The translations under genes and the position numbers were made by a program. This document shows, in pieces, positions 1 to 12,224 of a stretch of DNA of 64,000 bases (position 1 is the first letter of the stretch; each line of letters starts with the position of its first letter). This DNA comes from Orobanche coerulescens. Lineage: Eukaryota; Streptophyta; Magnoliopsida; Lamiales; Orobanchaceae. The notes under the pieces were generated by a model. It worked only from the letters and a program-made list of their open reading frames with translations, searched no databases and was not told where the DNA came from. The DNA is taken from the NCBI GenBank assembly GCA_033398695.1, contig CM065815.1, forward strand, positions 146,365,001 to 146,429,000, given 5' to 3'.

Positions 1-2970
1 ATAGATCGCTGTAGAGTCAAGAACATCCAGACCAAAGAAGTTGTGCTTACAGGAAGCAGATCAGGTAACATGTATATTGCTGACTGGAAGCCTATGAGCT
101 CCTCAATTCCATGCTTTGTTGCCAAAGGCACTGCAGATCTAAGCTGGTTATGGCACAAGAGGATGTCTCACGTCAACTTCAAGGCAATCAATAAGCTCTC
201 AAGATAGGGAATGGTAAGAGAATTTCCAAACGTGTCATTAAAAAAGGACAGCGTGTGCGGACCATGTCAGAGAAGCAAGCAAATCAAGTCCACCCTGAAG
301 AGCAAATCCTACCTTTCAACCCAAAGAGTGTTGGAGATGCTACATATGGATCTCTATGGTCCTTTAGACCCGGTAAGTTTGGGAGGTAAGAAATACTGTC
401 TTGTTGTTGCTGATGATTACTCCAGGTATGCTTGGACAATCTTCTTAAGTAAGAAGAAGGAAAAAACATCAAAGCTGCCCGAGCTCCTGAGAAAGCTTCA
501 AAATGAAAAGGCATTGAGTATTGTGTCCATTCGTTCCGATAGAGGTACAGAATTTACTAACCGCTTTATAGAGCAATACTATTCGGAGAATGGGATACAT
601 CACGAATACTCAACTGCCCGTACACTTCAACAAAATGGTGTTGCCGAGCGAAAGAATAGGACGCTGAAAGAAGCAACAAGGACAATGATTGCCGCAAGCA
701 AGTTGCCACAGCATTTCTGGGGTGAAGCAACCAATACAGCATGCTACACTCAAAACCTCTATATCGTCAACAAGCACCACAACAAAACAGCATACGAGGT
801 ATGGAACAACAAACCTCCGTTAGTTTCATATTTTCACATTTTTGGATGCAGGTGCTATGTGTTGAATAATGGGAAGGATCAACTTAGAACCTTTGATGAG
901 AAGTCAGATGAAGGAATATTTGTAGGATATTCCTCCCTCAGCAAAGCTTACAGGATCTTTAATAAAAGGAAGCTGACGATTGAGGAATCAGTTCATGTAG
1001 TGTTCGACGAACCTCACCATGACCCTACAGGAGTAGAAGCTGTTACTCAGACCATCCAACAACTTTCCATCTTAGATCCACCAACTCCCATAGAACCTGT
1101 TGTTGACCTAGAAATCAACCCCGCAGCTGTAAGAATCAACGTAGATGAAGCCGATGCTGTACAAGCTGAAGCTGTATCTACAAAAACTCTCGATATAGTA
1201 CGGGATCCTAAATTAGAACCCGACCGAAGATGGTTGAGAGATCACCCGCAAGAGCTGATCATTGGAAACATAGATGCTGGTGTTTCAACTCGTAGGAGAA
1301 TACAAAGTACACAAGGAAATGTACTGTGTGCACAAGAAGAACTAGATACTGAGATATCACCATTCCTTGAATGGAAATCTCAATCCGAGCTTAAAAGACT
1401 TAACATGTGCACTATTGCTGTATTCTTAGCCCAGTCTGAACCTGTTTCTACCATAGACGCTCTTAATCATTCTCATTGGATAACATCTATGGAAGAAGAG
1501 CTTAACGGTTTCGAAAGAAACAATGTATGGTATGTTGTACCCAGACCTACGTATCAATCGATTATAGGAACCAAATGGGTATTTAGAAACAAGAAGGATC
1601 GAAATGGACTAATTATTAGGAATAAATCCAGACTAGTCGCACAAGGCTATAGACAGGAAGAAGGCATAGACTACGATGAAACCTTTGCCCCTGTAGCCAG
1701 ACTAGAAGCCATTAGGATATTCTTAGCCTTTGCCGCCCATAAGAGCTTCATTGTATATCAAATGGACGTCAAAAGTGCATTCCTAAATGGAGACCTTGCC
1801 GAAGAAGTTTATGTTGAACAACCACCAGGGTTTGCCAACACAGATGACATCGACCTAGTGTACAGGCTAAGGAAAGCACTGTATGGACTTAAGCAAGCCC
1901 CTAGAGCATGGTATAATACCCTGTCCCAGTATCTAACTGATAATGGATTTGAGAAAGGTGCTGTGGACAAGACCTTGTTCAAAATACAGGAAGGCGATGA
2001 CCTTCTAATGGTGCAAATCTATGTAGATGATATAATTTTTGGTTCAACTAACCTTGCTTTGTGTCAAAGGTTCTCTCATCTCATGCAAAGTAAATTTGAA
2101 ATGAGTATGATGGAAGAACTTAGTTATTTCCTAGGTTTGCAGGTAAAGCAGTTGCCTACAGGGATCTTCATCAACCAGGAAAAATACAGCAAGGAGCTTC
2201 TCAACAAATTTAGAATGAACACTTCCAAATCATCGTCAACCCCCATGAGCACTTCCGTGCAAATTAGTGCTGATGAAGCCGGAAAGCCGGTTGACCAATC
2301 ACTCTACAGGAAGCTTATTGGCTCTCTCCTGTACCTAGCGGCTAGCAGGCCCGATATCCAGTTTGATGTAGAAGTGTGTGCGAGATATCAAGTAGCACCT
2401 AAGGAATCACACTTCAATACAGCTAAACGAATCCTGATGTATATTAAAGGAACAGTCGATGTAGGACTGTGGTATCCTAAAGAAGGCGGATTCGATTTAG
2501 TTGGCTACAGCGACTCGGATCTCGGAGGCTGCAAGCTAGATAGGAAGAGTACAAGTGGAACTTGTCACTTTCTTGGACCTAGACTTGTCTCTTGGTTTGG
2601 TAAGAAGCAATTGGCAAACTTACTTTTCACAACTGAATCAGAATACTATGCTGCTGGTAGTTGCTGTATGCAGATCCTTTGGATGCAGCAACAGTTGTCA
2701 GATTATGGGATTGAAGCCAAAGAAACGCCAATCATGTGTGATAGCACGAGTGCAATTGCAATCACGCACAACCCTGTATTGCACTCACGCACTAAGCATA
2801 TCAACATGAAGCATCATTTCATAAGGAATCATGTCAAGAACAAGGATGTTCGGCTCGAAAATGTTCATACAGATATTCAGTTGGCCGACATCTTCACCAA
2901 GCCTCTCGACACAGCAAGATTCAACATGCTTAGACAAGAATTGGGATTGCTACAGCCTGACTCCCTGTAA
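1..2970 (+). pseudogene. pol: Ty1/copia pol: GAG-pre-integrase, integrase, reverse transcriptase, RNase H (5'-partial, one internal stop)
   Basis: This polyprotein integrates and copies the element. From base 1 it reads as the GAG-pre-integrase domain with the His pair of the integrase zinc finger (WHKRMSHVNF), then an in-frame TAG at 205-207 where relatives have Gln, and then 919 uninterrupted codons to 2970. Visible landmarks are the zinc-finger CxxC (CGPCQRSK), the integrase core Asp residues ([16 protein letters not shown]) and Glu region ([11 protein letters not shown]). Further on are the RT entry [11 protein letters not shown], the copia motif [11 protein letters not shown] and the RT active site YVDDIIFG at about 2020. 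RNase H carries SDSDLGG and TESEYYA, and the protein ends near LADIFTKPL. It is the least damaged pol in the window, and apart from the stop at 205 it could be nearly full length. The protease and gag lie outside the window. Confidence 0.93.
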
Positions 2971-2990
2971 GTAATTTACTATTTTTACTC

Positions 2991-3222
2991 AACAATTGAG
3001 GGGGAATGCTGTAAGACCCAAGAATACAGTATCCACCATTAATTATCTGTACACTCAGAACCTTCAATACAGCACTGTAGGGAATAAAGCAATATGAACC
3101 ATCCTACAGCTGACGTGTGCAATAATTAAGGGGGAATACAGTATGACCCATGAATACAGCATTAATCCAAAAGTTGATGTATGGAGTTAAAACCTATATG
3201 TACCTTTTAAGGGGGAATGTTG
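2991..3222 (+). repeat. Three spaced polypurine-tract-like repeats after pol
   Basis: A module with core AAGGGGGAAT or GAGGGGGAAT recurs at about 2997, 3127 and 3208. Each copy is followed by a related sequence (for example GACCCAAGAATACAG and GACCCATGAATACAG). The cores look like the true polypurine tract at 7384-7396 next to the 3' LTR. Multiple polypurine tracts between pol and the 3' LTR are a reported Sirevirus trait; a role in plus-strand priming is inference. Confidence 0.7.
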
Positions 3223-3754
3223 TATCGTCGCGGATACAACACATACTATAGGATTTTGATTCAGTATATATATATATATATATTATATTATAATATTTCA
3301 TTTTAAAAATAATTTTTGTCCACGTGCCCTGTTTTCATGTCAAACGTCATTTACATTAAATGCCTTAAACGACATCTGGACAACTGATTCTCAAAAGCTG
3401 CGATGTTTTCAAATTGTTTAATGTTTAATATCGCCGTTTCAGGCATCGAGGGTAATAACAAATGTCAGAAGTGGGACCCGCTCATATTTTAAAATTCACT
3501 GGATAAGTGTACCAGTTATACTAAGTCCATCGTGATTGTTCATTTCAAACGACGGTTCCCATCCCTTAAATCTAACCATTCGTTATCTGAAAACCCTTCT
3601 TCGCCGCCTACTATAAAAGAACTGCAATTGCCATTTGAGACTCTTTACGCTTTCTGCCTATTTTAAGAGCACTCAAACAAATCAGCCTACAAGTTTTTCT
3701 GTGTTTATTGCATACTCTTCTTGAATCTTTTTCATCTTTTCTTGAGATTCATCA
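3223..3754. other. AT-rich spacer between the polypurine repeats and the post-pol ORF
   Basis: This stretch has no coding signal. It contains a (TA)n run near 3265-3283, and a TATA-like CTATAAAAGA at about 3611 lies 140 bp before the ATG at 3755. That would suit a promoter for the post-pol ORF, but this is inference only. Confidence 0.45.
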
Positions 3755-6700
3755 ATGGCGTCTGCTCAGACCTCTACCACCACCCTCAAGAAATCTCTGA
3801 ACTTCATCGATGGACGGATCTTCACCCGATCTGTCGTCATCAAGCGCATTCATGCTGAAACTGATGACATCGATACGATGGAAGTTGTCGTCACCAGAAT
3901 CCGTCAACAAGACCTCTACCGCCTTAGGAGCCACACCGCAGATAAATATGACGTTCACCTTGTTGATCAGTTCTACCTCAACGCCGTGGTTCGTTTCTGC
4001 CTCTAGCCCTAGGAGGACATGTTGCTGATATCACAGTAGTCATTCACGGAGTGGAGATCTGCATCGACCGAGATCTTCTCAAAAACATTTACAGGCTACC
4101 CTCTGAAGGCCTGACCATGGAAGAACTTGAGACATTTGGGTCTCAGGAGTTGTTGACTCAATATTATGGCTTGTTCACCGGTTTGACAACGGTTGAAGTG
4201 CTTGTTCACCGGTTTGACAACGGTTGAAGTGGTTCACACCACCTGCCATAAGAAAAACTTTTGCTTACCGTTTGTTTATTTGCACAATTTTTGCTGTCGC
4301 ATCATTGAAAATTGTACTGGTGCATTTGAGATGTGCACTAATCTTAGGTTTAGAATGATGGTAGCTATTATGACCTGTGAAAAGGTCAATTGGTGTCAAA
4401 TTATCTTGAAACGATTGCAGGAAGAAGTGTCCAAACCTGCTACTCAGAAGAAATCTTTTGGTTTATTCTTAAACCACATTTTGACGAAGTGCGGACTTCC
4501 ACAATCCGCAGATGCAAAGAAGATAAGTTCCCGAATATTCTTGGGAGGAGTCAAGCCCACTGCCTACAAACAAAGTATTCTGATCGCAGATAGGCCTTTT
4601 ATCCGGAACCTACTACTTTCTGAAGATCTAAGGGACGTTTCCCCTAAGTCCTAAAGTGTGGAATCTTCAAAGAAAAGAAAGAGATCTCACAGCAAGACAC
4701 CAGTTGCTGCTGAGAATCCGAAAAGGAAGCTAAGGAGGCTTTCTAAAGTTAAAGCTACAAGACCCTCCGAAGATGTTTCTACCGTGGCGCAACCCACTGA
4801 TGAACTACCCCAGGGCCAAACCCTTGTGGAAGAGATGCCCGCTACTGTATCAACAGTAGATCCCGAGCCTTTGGCGGCTAAGACGGATGATCGGACATCT
4901 GCCAACTTGGAAGACTCTAGCGAGTCGGCTGCCCCTACGGAGCCACATGCTACTTCTTCTATGCGGGATTCCACACCCATACACGATCTACCTTCCTTCG
5001 GGGTACCATCCCCTGCAAGGAATCCCTCTTCCATACAGGATCCCACACCTGTAGAGGAACAAATCGCTACAGGGGACTCAGACGTTGTACGAAGTCCCTC
5101 CCCGAACACTATTATCAATAAAACCCTTCTCTCTGTGCAAATTGAACAGGCCTATGAAAACTTTCTTCAATGGAAGAGCTATAGGCTAGCTCCATACGAT
5201 ACCCTATATAACTGGAGCGACTGGAGCATTGAAGAAAGATTCGTCTTGGAAGTGAGGGACTTTCAAGAAGTTGAAACCCTGGTCCAATGGGATAATCTAT
5301 GCTGCAAAGAGTTAATTGAAAGCCATCTTTTGCACAAATCAGATGCCAAAAGGAAAGGAAAGGATAAGTCCGAGGAATCTCCCAAAAGTCCAAAAGAAAA
5401 CCACGACTCAGACGACGACGACGACGATGCCTTTCAGGCAGGTCTGAGAATGAGCCATGACGAGGCTCAGGAAAGAGAAGTCTCCCAAGCCAAGGATGAT
5501 GAAGGGCCATCAAGCCGCAGTGAGACCCCTTCACCACAACAAGGCGGAGAAAATGTTTCAAAACAGGCACTCGAGCCTGCTGCCGAAGAAGAAGAAGATT
5601 CACGCGCCATCCAGCAAGAGGAATCAGTCCCTATGCAGGAACAGGTGGAAGCTGAGAGACACCAGGAGGAATCAGTCCCTCCTATACGCATGTCTTCAGA
5701 AGCCAATTCGAAACAGGAGGATGTCGCACCTCCTGCCGCCGAAACTGAAACAGCTGCTGCCGCCCCACCAACCGTCTTAGAATCTGACGCAGTACTACAC
5801 CTGAGGATGTCCAACTCACTTCACGCCCTAACGTGAATTTGAGAAGGTTGAATGGAGCAGAAGACTTTGCCAAGCCTGATTCTCCCCGCACTGCAGCTAG
5901 GAAAGAGCGATTGCGTGCTCTTGGCCTTCAAACCGTATTTATCCAGGATGCAGTTAATGCCTTGTATTCAGTAGAAAAAGCTTTAAATTGGATGCACACA
6001 TATGCTATTGAAGAGATGACTGGATTACAGCATGAAGTCTCTCGAGTAGTCGAAGCCTTCACTATCCTGCCAGAAGTCTTCAAGCAAGCCCTAAGCAATC
6101 TGCAAGAAAAACAAGAGCAAATACTTAGAGACGAGGAATCTAAAACTCGCGTGTCTGAGGCCAAGACAGCATCTGCCATGATCGAAACCGGTTCCCAGCT
6201 TCGAGCCCACGACAAAAGCATTAAAGATATGTCGTAGGTGCTCTCCTACCTTGTCGAGAGAATGACAAACATTGAGACGAAACAGGATGCCGCGCTGGAG
6301 ATCCTAGGACGTCTTGATGACGCCAAAAAGGGGGAAGAAGCGAGAGAAGCCACGAGGAGAACGCGGCTCCAGCATGAAAGGGAATTTAATGCTGCTCAAG
6401 ACAGCATTACTGCAGAGCTGAACAAATTAGCCCCACTCGCACAAAGTTACAGGATTTCAGGCTCCCGACCTGAGTTCCATGATCCCAACGTCCCATGGCT
6501 AACCATGATCATAAGGCCTTCTGAAATTCGTCTGCCAACCAACCGCCATCCCACTGCTGAAGAAGTGAAGTAATGGAGGAGAAATGAACTGATGAGATAT
6601 TTTGCAAAACTCATCAGGGAATCCGCCATCTTCAAAGGATATAAAACCTTAGCGGAGGCTGAAGACAAATTTACAAAGTTGTTAGAAGAAGGAAAGCTTC

Positions 6701-6898
6701 CTCTCCAACAAGAAATGAAGTCCAAGCATAGAAGGAGATCGGATCACCCATCCAGAAGACTGGATTCTTGCCTTCGACAGATCATACGATGGCAGAGCAA
6801 TCTATTTAGATCGAGACAATGATTCCCTACAGCACTGGTGGCGTGGAACCGAGAATGACCCCGAGAAAAGGCCATGCAGACACTCGGATTATAGGAGT
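3755..6898 (+). pseudogene. Sirevirus post-pol ('env-like') ORF, broken
   Basis: The product is of unknown function. It starts at ATG 3755 with MASAQ and runs through several frames to about 6898. Lesions seen: a frame change between about 3985 and 4015, a 31-bp tandem duplication (4170-4231) that changes frame again, TAA at 4652, a frame change near 5785, TAG at 6235, TAA at 6571 and a frame change near 6730. The N-terminal third has the same order of motifs as the E2 copy (for example CEKVNW here, REEVDW there), so the two are homologous. The middle is Pro/Ser/Glu-rich with an Asp run near 5415-5428. The C-terminal part (5930-6480) is rich in heptad-like Glu/Lys/Leu and probably coiled coil. 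I see no signal peptide or membrane segment, so the name env-like rests on position alone. Confidence 0.75.
4170..4231 (+). repeat. 31-bp perfect tandem duplication
   Basis: The 31 bases at 4170-4200 are repeated exactly at 4201-4231. Because 31 is not a multiple of three, the second copy shifts the post-pol ORF from frame 1 to frame 2, and the reading continues in frame 2 to about 5785. Confidence 0.95.
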
Positions 6899-7396
6899 TA
6901 AAATCCTTGTATTTTTGTTTGTAATTTTTCTTTCAAAACAGCAATCCTTGTACTCTATTTTGAATATCAATAAAAATGTTTGCCTGTCTTGAAATATTAC
7001 AACTCATAATCTATCGTGTTATTATATGAGTACGTACTTTAAATTTAATTGCTGAAATTAATCACAAGTATAGAAAACTTGTTTAAAAATTAAAGTTGTA
7101 CGAACTTATCTGCGAACAGTTCATAGACTCAGTTGTATGTATCTAGAATACATTGTAAGATTGTGCCTGTGTGCCAATCATAAAACTTTAACTGTAAAAA
7201 CTCTTAGCTGTATCGAACTCGCCTGCGGGCAGTTCATAAATTAGACTAAGTTGCTGAAAGCCATATCATTCGACAAAAGACCAAGATATCTGCCCGAAGT
7301 CATCAAGAAGGTTATTCGCTTCATGAAGAAGGTTTTGGCATCATCAAGAAGGCTTGAAAGATTTAAGTCTTGGCAAATTGTCAAAAAGGGGGAAAT
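6899..7396 (+). other. Non-coding spacer ending in the E1 polypurine tract
   Basis: AT-rich spacer with a poly(A)-like AATAAA at about 6968. It ends in CAAAAAGGGGGAAAT at 7382-7396, directly before the LTR start TGTTGGG. This is the expected plus-strand primer. Confidence 0.75.
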
Positions 7397-8608
7397 TGTT
7401 GGGATAACAACCTTTATCTGAAATTGTTGGGATAACAATGCCCGGTATCGAAACAGTTAGGATTAACAATCCATGTTTCGAATAAGTGGTGATAAGATGT
7501 TTTGACAATATGCCAATCCAGCATACGGCAAGCAAACTATATCGAAAAGCTGATGTGTCAACCTATATCGAAGACCTCTCGTATATCCAGTTTATTGATC
7601 AGCACAACAAAGAAGTCTCATAAAGACTAAGTATGGAAGCTATCTCGAATATCAATACAGTGATCCTTCCATACAGCTCTCAACAAGACAAAGAATGAAT
7701 CTTCAGTATTCGCTAGAAGTCAAGTCCCGTTGATAAAGAAGTATTTAAATACTAAAGGATAAAGTATTTAAATACTGTAAGTCAGAAGATCTTCAAATCC
7801 CGCAATATCCGGATCTCAGTCAAAATGTCTGTTGTCACAGAATCTTGCCCAACAGATAGATTTCAAACGGATATATTTTAGAGACTATATATATCTCCAG
7901 AGTTTGAAGATCATCAACTACTGAAATACTAAGCGACTGAACGACTTACAAACGATCAAGCTTACAAAGAAATATTCAGAGCAAAACATATCTCCCAAGC
8001 TTTCTGCTATTCAGATATAAAAAGATATACAGTGCTCAAAACCTTGAACAACACATCATCAACTTAAAGCCCAGAAAGTCATTAGCTGTTGTTCAACCCT
8101 GTTCTATCTTTGAAAAAACCCAGATCAGCCCTGTGTGGACTGAGTAATCTTTGCTTCTCCCGAACTGTGTATGAAGGAATTGCATCGAAGAAGACGAAGC
8201 TTTAGAACTGTGTGTGGAGAAGCCAGTCAAGTGTTAGCTCAAACCAATCTGTGTGAACGGTTGAAAGCTAAGATCTTTATATCAATCTGTGCGAACGATA
8301 TATTGATTGTGTGTTGTTATAATTACGTAGTTGTGTACGCAGTAATTATAATAAACTTTTTACTTCTGTGTGGAGGACCAGTGGACGTAGAGGGGTTTAC
8401 CTCGAACCACTTTAAATACCGTGTTATTTACCTTCTGCCTTACTTGTTTTATTATACTGTGATTATTTAAGTATACACTGCACATCGAGTTGCTGTATCC
8501 ACAACAACTTACTATTTAAGACTTCCGCTATGCACTCAGATTTAAAACAGTACAGCTTGTTGTTTAAAACACTTTCCAAGCTGTATCCAGTATACTTAGT
8601 GGCCAACA
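7397..8608 (+). repeat. 3' LTR of E1
   Basis: It begins TGTTGGG right after the polypurine tract and ends CCAACA at 8608, so the termini are short inverted repeats of the TG...CA type, about 1.2 kb apart. The first 20 bases are partly repeated about 30 bp further in (near 7420-7439), which leaves a small uncertainty about the exact start. No second copy is in the window to confirm the edges. Confidence 0.78.
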
Positions 8609-9135
8609 ATAATACTCTCATCTCGACTCTCAATCGGAGATGAGTGACGATCGACAACTGATACACGGTTACAAATGCCAACGATGAATACAAATGAATG
8701 AATCATGAATGATGAGTGATTATTAATGAGTGAAAAATTACTGAGTGACCAATACTGATTGATAATTACTGAATGATAATGAATGAATTACAACCGGGTA
8801 TTACATTGTTGTCTTTAAAAACATGTTTCATCATGGCATAATTGAAATGTTGCATAATGGGATAATGATCGATGTTGCGAGTCATATGTGAAAAAGATGA
8901 TTTTAACAAAGTCTATACAATAAGATTTTTGATTCTATCGTGTGTTTTTCGGATCGAATGTCAGTAGAATTGGTGGCGAGCCGAATTGGTATACAAGAGT
9001 ATGGATGTAGTCAATCATTTGCATAACTTCATTTTATTTAATTGTGTATTCGAAAAGAATTGTCATCGAGTACTTGACTTAAGCGAGCCGGTTCAACTTT
9101 TCGGAAATTGGTTTTTTGTAGTCTTGGGAATATAT
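8609..9135. other. Scrap of older host sequence between E1 and E3
   Basis: No gene is visible. At 8680-8790 there is a cryptic simple repeat built from TGAATGA and TGAGTGA units. The rest is AT-rich and does not match a family I can name. It is probably a remnant of the older element into which E1, E3 and Tat inserted. Confidence 0.4.
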
Positions 9136-10304
9136 TGTTGGAATACTTATTCCAAATATTCATTATAGAGTTTTGATGATTAAGTTGTTAAACAAAGTAG
9201 AACAACAAAAGAAGCAAAACAAAACAACGAAGAAGTCGAGGACGCAAAAATTCGAACAATCCGGGAGACCTACCTTTTCAGATCAGTCAAGATGACAACC
9301 TACCTGATCAGACAAGATCAAACCTACCTGATCAGACGAGAAGACAAGTTACCTGATCATACTTAATGTACGCAAGACATGATGTATAATGTACGTAAAG
9401 ATGGCTGTTTAACGTAGGTAAAGATGGTAGCTTAACGTATGTAATGATGTGTTTGTGAATTCAAACAAGATGAACATTGGATATGACGTCATGGCATAAG
9501 TCAGCATGCAACGGGCAATTTGACTAAGTTAACATACGTAATGGGCAATTGGATAACGTACATAAAGAGGACCTCGGAGGCTACTGGTCTGTTTTGTATG
9601 AAGCATAACATACGTAACATATTGAGGTTAACGTACGTAAAGAATCTAATGTACGTAAAGAAGAGGCTATAATGTATGTAAAGGAGGCTAAAGAGGCTAA
9701 CGGCTAGTTGAGGCTTTGGAGCCTATAAATACCACTTCTAATGGTATTCATCAAAAAACAACATTGAGAAAAGCATTCATACTTGAGATATCATTGTAAT
9801 CATTATAGTTGTTGTATTTGAGCTTATATTGTTTTTAGTGATTGAGTGTTATACACAAAATCATACAAGCGAGGGAAAAGAAAAGGATACGATTGGATTC
9901 AGTGTTATTAGGATCAAGGATCCGGCATTGTTAGAATCGTAATCGATACCTACGTGAGGTTATTTAGTACCCATAGAAAGCTAGATTGGTTGATTCCTTA
10001 TCCAATAGAAAAGGAAAATAGTTTAACTTGGACCGACATAAATACAAGTGATTGAATGGTTTACTCAGACCGATAGAAGGCGAGCTTTGTAACGGTTATC
10101 CCTCGACCGATAGAAGAGAGGTGCAGAGGTTTATCTTTAGCCTATAGAAAAAGGTACCGAGAGAGGACGTAGGCACGTTGGCCGAACCTCTATAAATCCT
10201 GTGTCGATTTATTTTCTGCACCCTTTACTTGAATCGCTTCCGCAACGCAAAGAGTTTTATAACTCTATCTCCAAACGGTGATACCGAACAATAGTGTTCC
10301 AACA
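9136..10304 (+). repeat. 5' LTR of E3
   Basis: It starts TGTTGGAATA and ends GTTCCAACA, and matches 12225-13389 along its length. It carries about ten copies of a palindrome close to TTAACGTACGTAA between 9363 and 9680, many with CG changed to TG or CA. A TATA-like TATAAATACC lies at 9724. Confidence 0.93.
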
Positions 10305-10306
10305 AT

Positions 10307-10320
10307 TGGTATCGGAGCGG
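10307..10320 (+). other. Primer binding site of E3
   Basis: TGGTATCGGAGCGG lies two bases after the 5' LTR. It complements the 3' end of initiator methionine tRNA with one change from the usual TGGTATCAGAGC. Confidence 0.85.
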
Positions 10321-10362
10321 TATCTCCTAAAAGCGGCTTAACATCCGAGGAGAAGATCCAAA

Positions 10363-11787
10363 TGGCGTTTCAATTTGCCCTGGTCGAAGGTCTTGCGCTA
10401 AACTGACCTCCATTTTTCGATGGATCTAACTTCATGACTTGGAAGAAGAAAATGTCTATTTTCATCCGAGCTTATGATATAGAATTATGGAAAGCCATAT
10501 GTCTTGGTTCCAAAATTCTGACGAACTCAAACGGAACTCTCAAAACCTTTGAAGAGTATGATGATGCGGATTGAAAAAACGACCACTATAATTGCAAAGC
10601 CACGCAATTATTATATTGTGCATTCAATCCGGAAAAACATAACCGGATATCCTCATGTGATAGTGCAAAAGAAATATGAAAATGCTTGAAGTCACACATG
10701 AAGGAACGTTTCAAGTCAAAGAGACGAAGATCAACATGCTTCTTCATGATTACGAGCTATTCCAAATGAAAGAAGAAGAATCCATCACAATTATGCTCGA
10801 CCGATTTTCGGTCATTACGAATGGATTGGCATGTTATGGAAAACCTCTTTCAAGTAATAAAAAAGTTAAACAGATCCTACGATCACTACCTCAAGAATGG
10901 AATGGAACGGTGACTGCAATAATGGAATCAAAAGATTTAAATAATCTTGATTTTAGTGCTCTCGTTGGTTCACTTATAAACTACGATATTGTCCTAAAAT
11001 CTCTGAATGCCAAGCTGAAGCCGAAGGAAAGAACGATAGACATGAAGGCTAAGATGTTAAGAAATAAAGAAGAAATCCCGGTGGACGAAAGCGATGAAGA
11101 ATCGGCATATTATGTCAAGAAATAAAGAAGAAATCCTAAAAAGGAAGTTTTAATTGCCACGTGGAGTGACGAAGACGAGGGCGAAGATTTTATCAATCAA
11201 AATAACCTCGCACTCATGGCACGAAGTTCATTCGACGATAGCGACGTCGAAAGTCAGGTTAGTACATCGTCTCACGATGAACTGTTTGAGGCATTTGAAT
11301 TATTGCATACTGATTTTCAAAATACTTTAAGTGAAATAAAATTCCTTCAGTCTAAAAATAAATTATTGGAAACCGAAATTTCCAAAATTCTTGAAAAGGG
11401 AAAAATTATCGAGTTCAATCATTCAAAATGCATTGAAAATGAAAATATTTTAAAGGATGATCTCTTGAAAGTTCAAACCGAGCTTAAACATTTAACGAAG
11501 AAATTTCGTGTGGAAACGAAAAACTTGAACAAATGCTCTCGGTTAAAAAATTTACGTTGAATAAACAGGGGTTAGGATTCAAACCGCATTTGAAAAACGA
11601 ATCCGTCAATTTCAAAATACCTCGATGCGATAAGTGTTTAAAAATTGGGCATCATTTTATAAGTTGCAAAAGCCCACGACGGACGATAAAAACCAAAAAG
11701 ATTTGGATTTCAAAAGGAACTTTTATTACGAACATCGTCTATGTCTCGAAAGAAAAACCAACTATCGGTTGGATCCCCAAAAATTAA
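10363..11787 (+). pseudogene. gag: copia-type gag of E3, broken
   Basis: Gag packages the element RNA into virus-like particles. The likely start is ATG 10363 (MAFQFAL). The N-terminal region has the copia gag signature FFDGSNFMTWKKKM. Stops follow at about 10405 and 10573 and a frame change near 10675. The UBN2-like helical core (LRSLPQEWNGTVTAIMESKD) reads at 10676-11125. A coiled-coil stretch follows at 11216-11560, and after another frame change there is a CCHC zinc knuckle, CDKCLKIGHHFISC, near 11621-11662. The frame ends at 11787, shortly after the knuckle, and no protease motif follows. The protein resembles Sirevirus gag in order and spacing. Confidence 0.85.
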
Positions 11788-12224
11788 TTTTTTTTATCAA
11801 TAAATATTTTACTCAACGGGAGTTTTTATTTTTAAAGGGGAGATTTTTGTTAGGGGGAGTTCTGCCCGTTTTATGCATATTTTATCATATCATATTTTAT
11901 CATAAATTAGTATCCTTTGATTTACACTTTTTGCTGATAACAAAAATGGGGAGAAAAGAGTTGAATGGATAAAAAGCGTCATGGAAGATTGACGAGAAAA
12001 ATAAAAAGTAAAAAGGGAGAGAGAAAATAAAAAGGAGAAAGTCGAAATAGAAAACGAAGAAGTTGAAAATGAAAAGAAGAAGTCGAAAAGGAGAAAAAGA
12101 AAAGATGGGATAAACTAACAAAACGATCAAAGCCGAAAACTTTGATTCGTACAAATATACATATATTTTATTTTTGCAGGTTTTATCTAATTCAATGTTT
12201 TGTAATCATCAAAAAGGGGGAGAT
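11788..12224 (+). other. Purine-rich 3' spacer and polypurine tract of E3
   Basis: The stretch 11990-12120 is built of GAAAA/GAAG-type repeats. It ends in CATCAAAAAGGGGGAGAT at 12207-12224, the polypurine tract next to the 3' LTR. There are no pol remnants in any frame that I can recognise. Confidence 0.75.

Larger units (their letters stand above)
1..8608 (+). mobile_element. Sirevirus-like Ty1/copia retrotransposon E1, 5' end outside window
   Basis: The order is integrase, reverse transcriptase and RNase H, then a polypurine-tract cluster, a long extra ORF region, a final polypurine tract and a 3' LTR ending CCAACA at 8608. A copia pol followed by a long extra ORF before the 3' LTR is the known Sirevirus layout. 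The RT and RNase H motifs closely resemble those of the complete Sirevirus-like element E2 in this window. The 5' LTR, PBS, gag and protease would lie to the left of base 1. The five bases after the LTR are ATAAT, a candidate target duplication that cannot be tested without the left flank. Confidence 0.88.

Noticed and set aside
8609..9135. Possible satellite because of TGAATGA/TGAGTGA words
   Set aside because: The words are short, irregular and limited to about 110 bp; a simple low-complexity stretch explains them.
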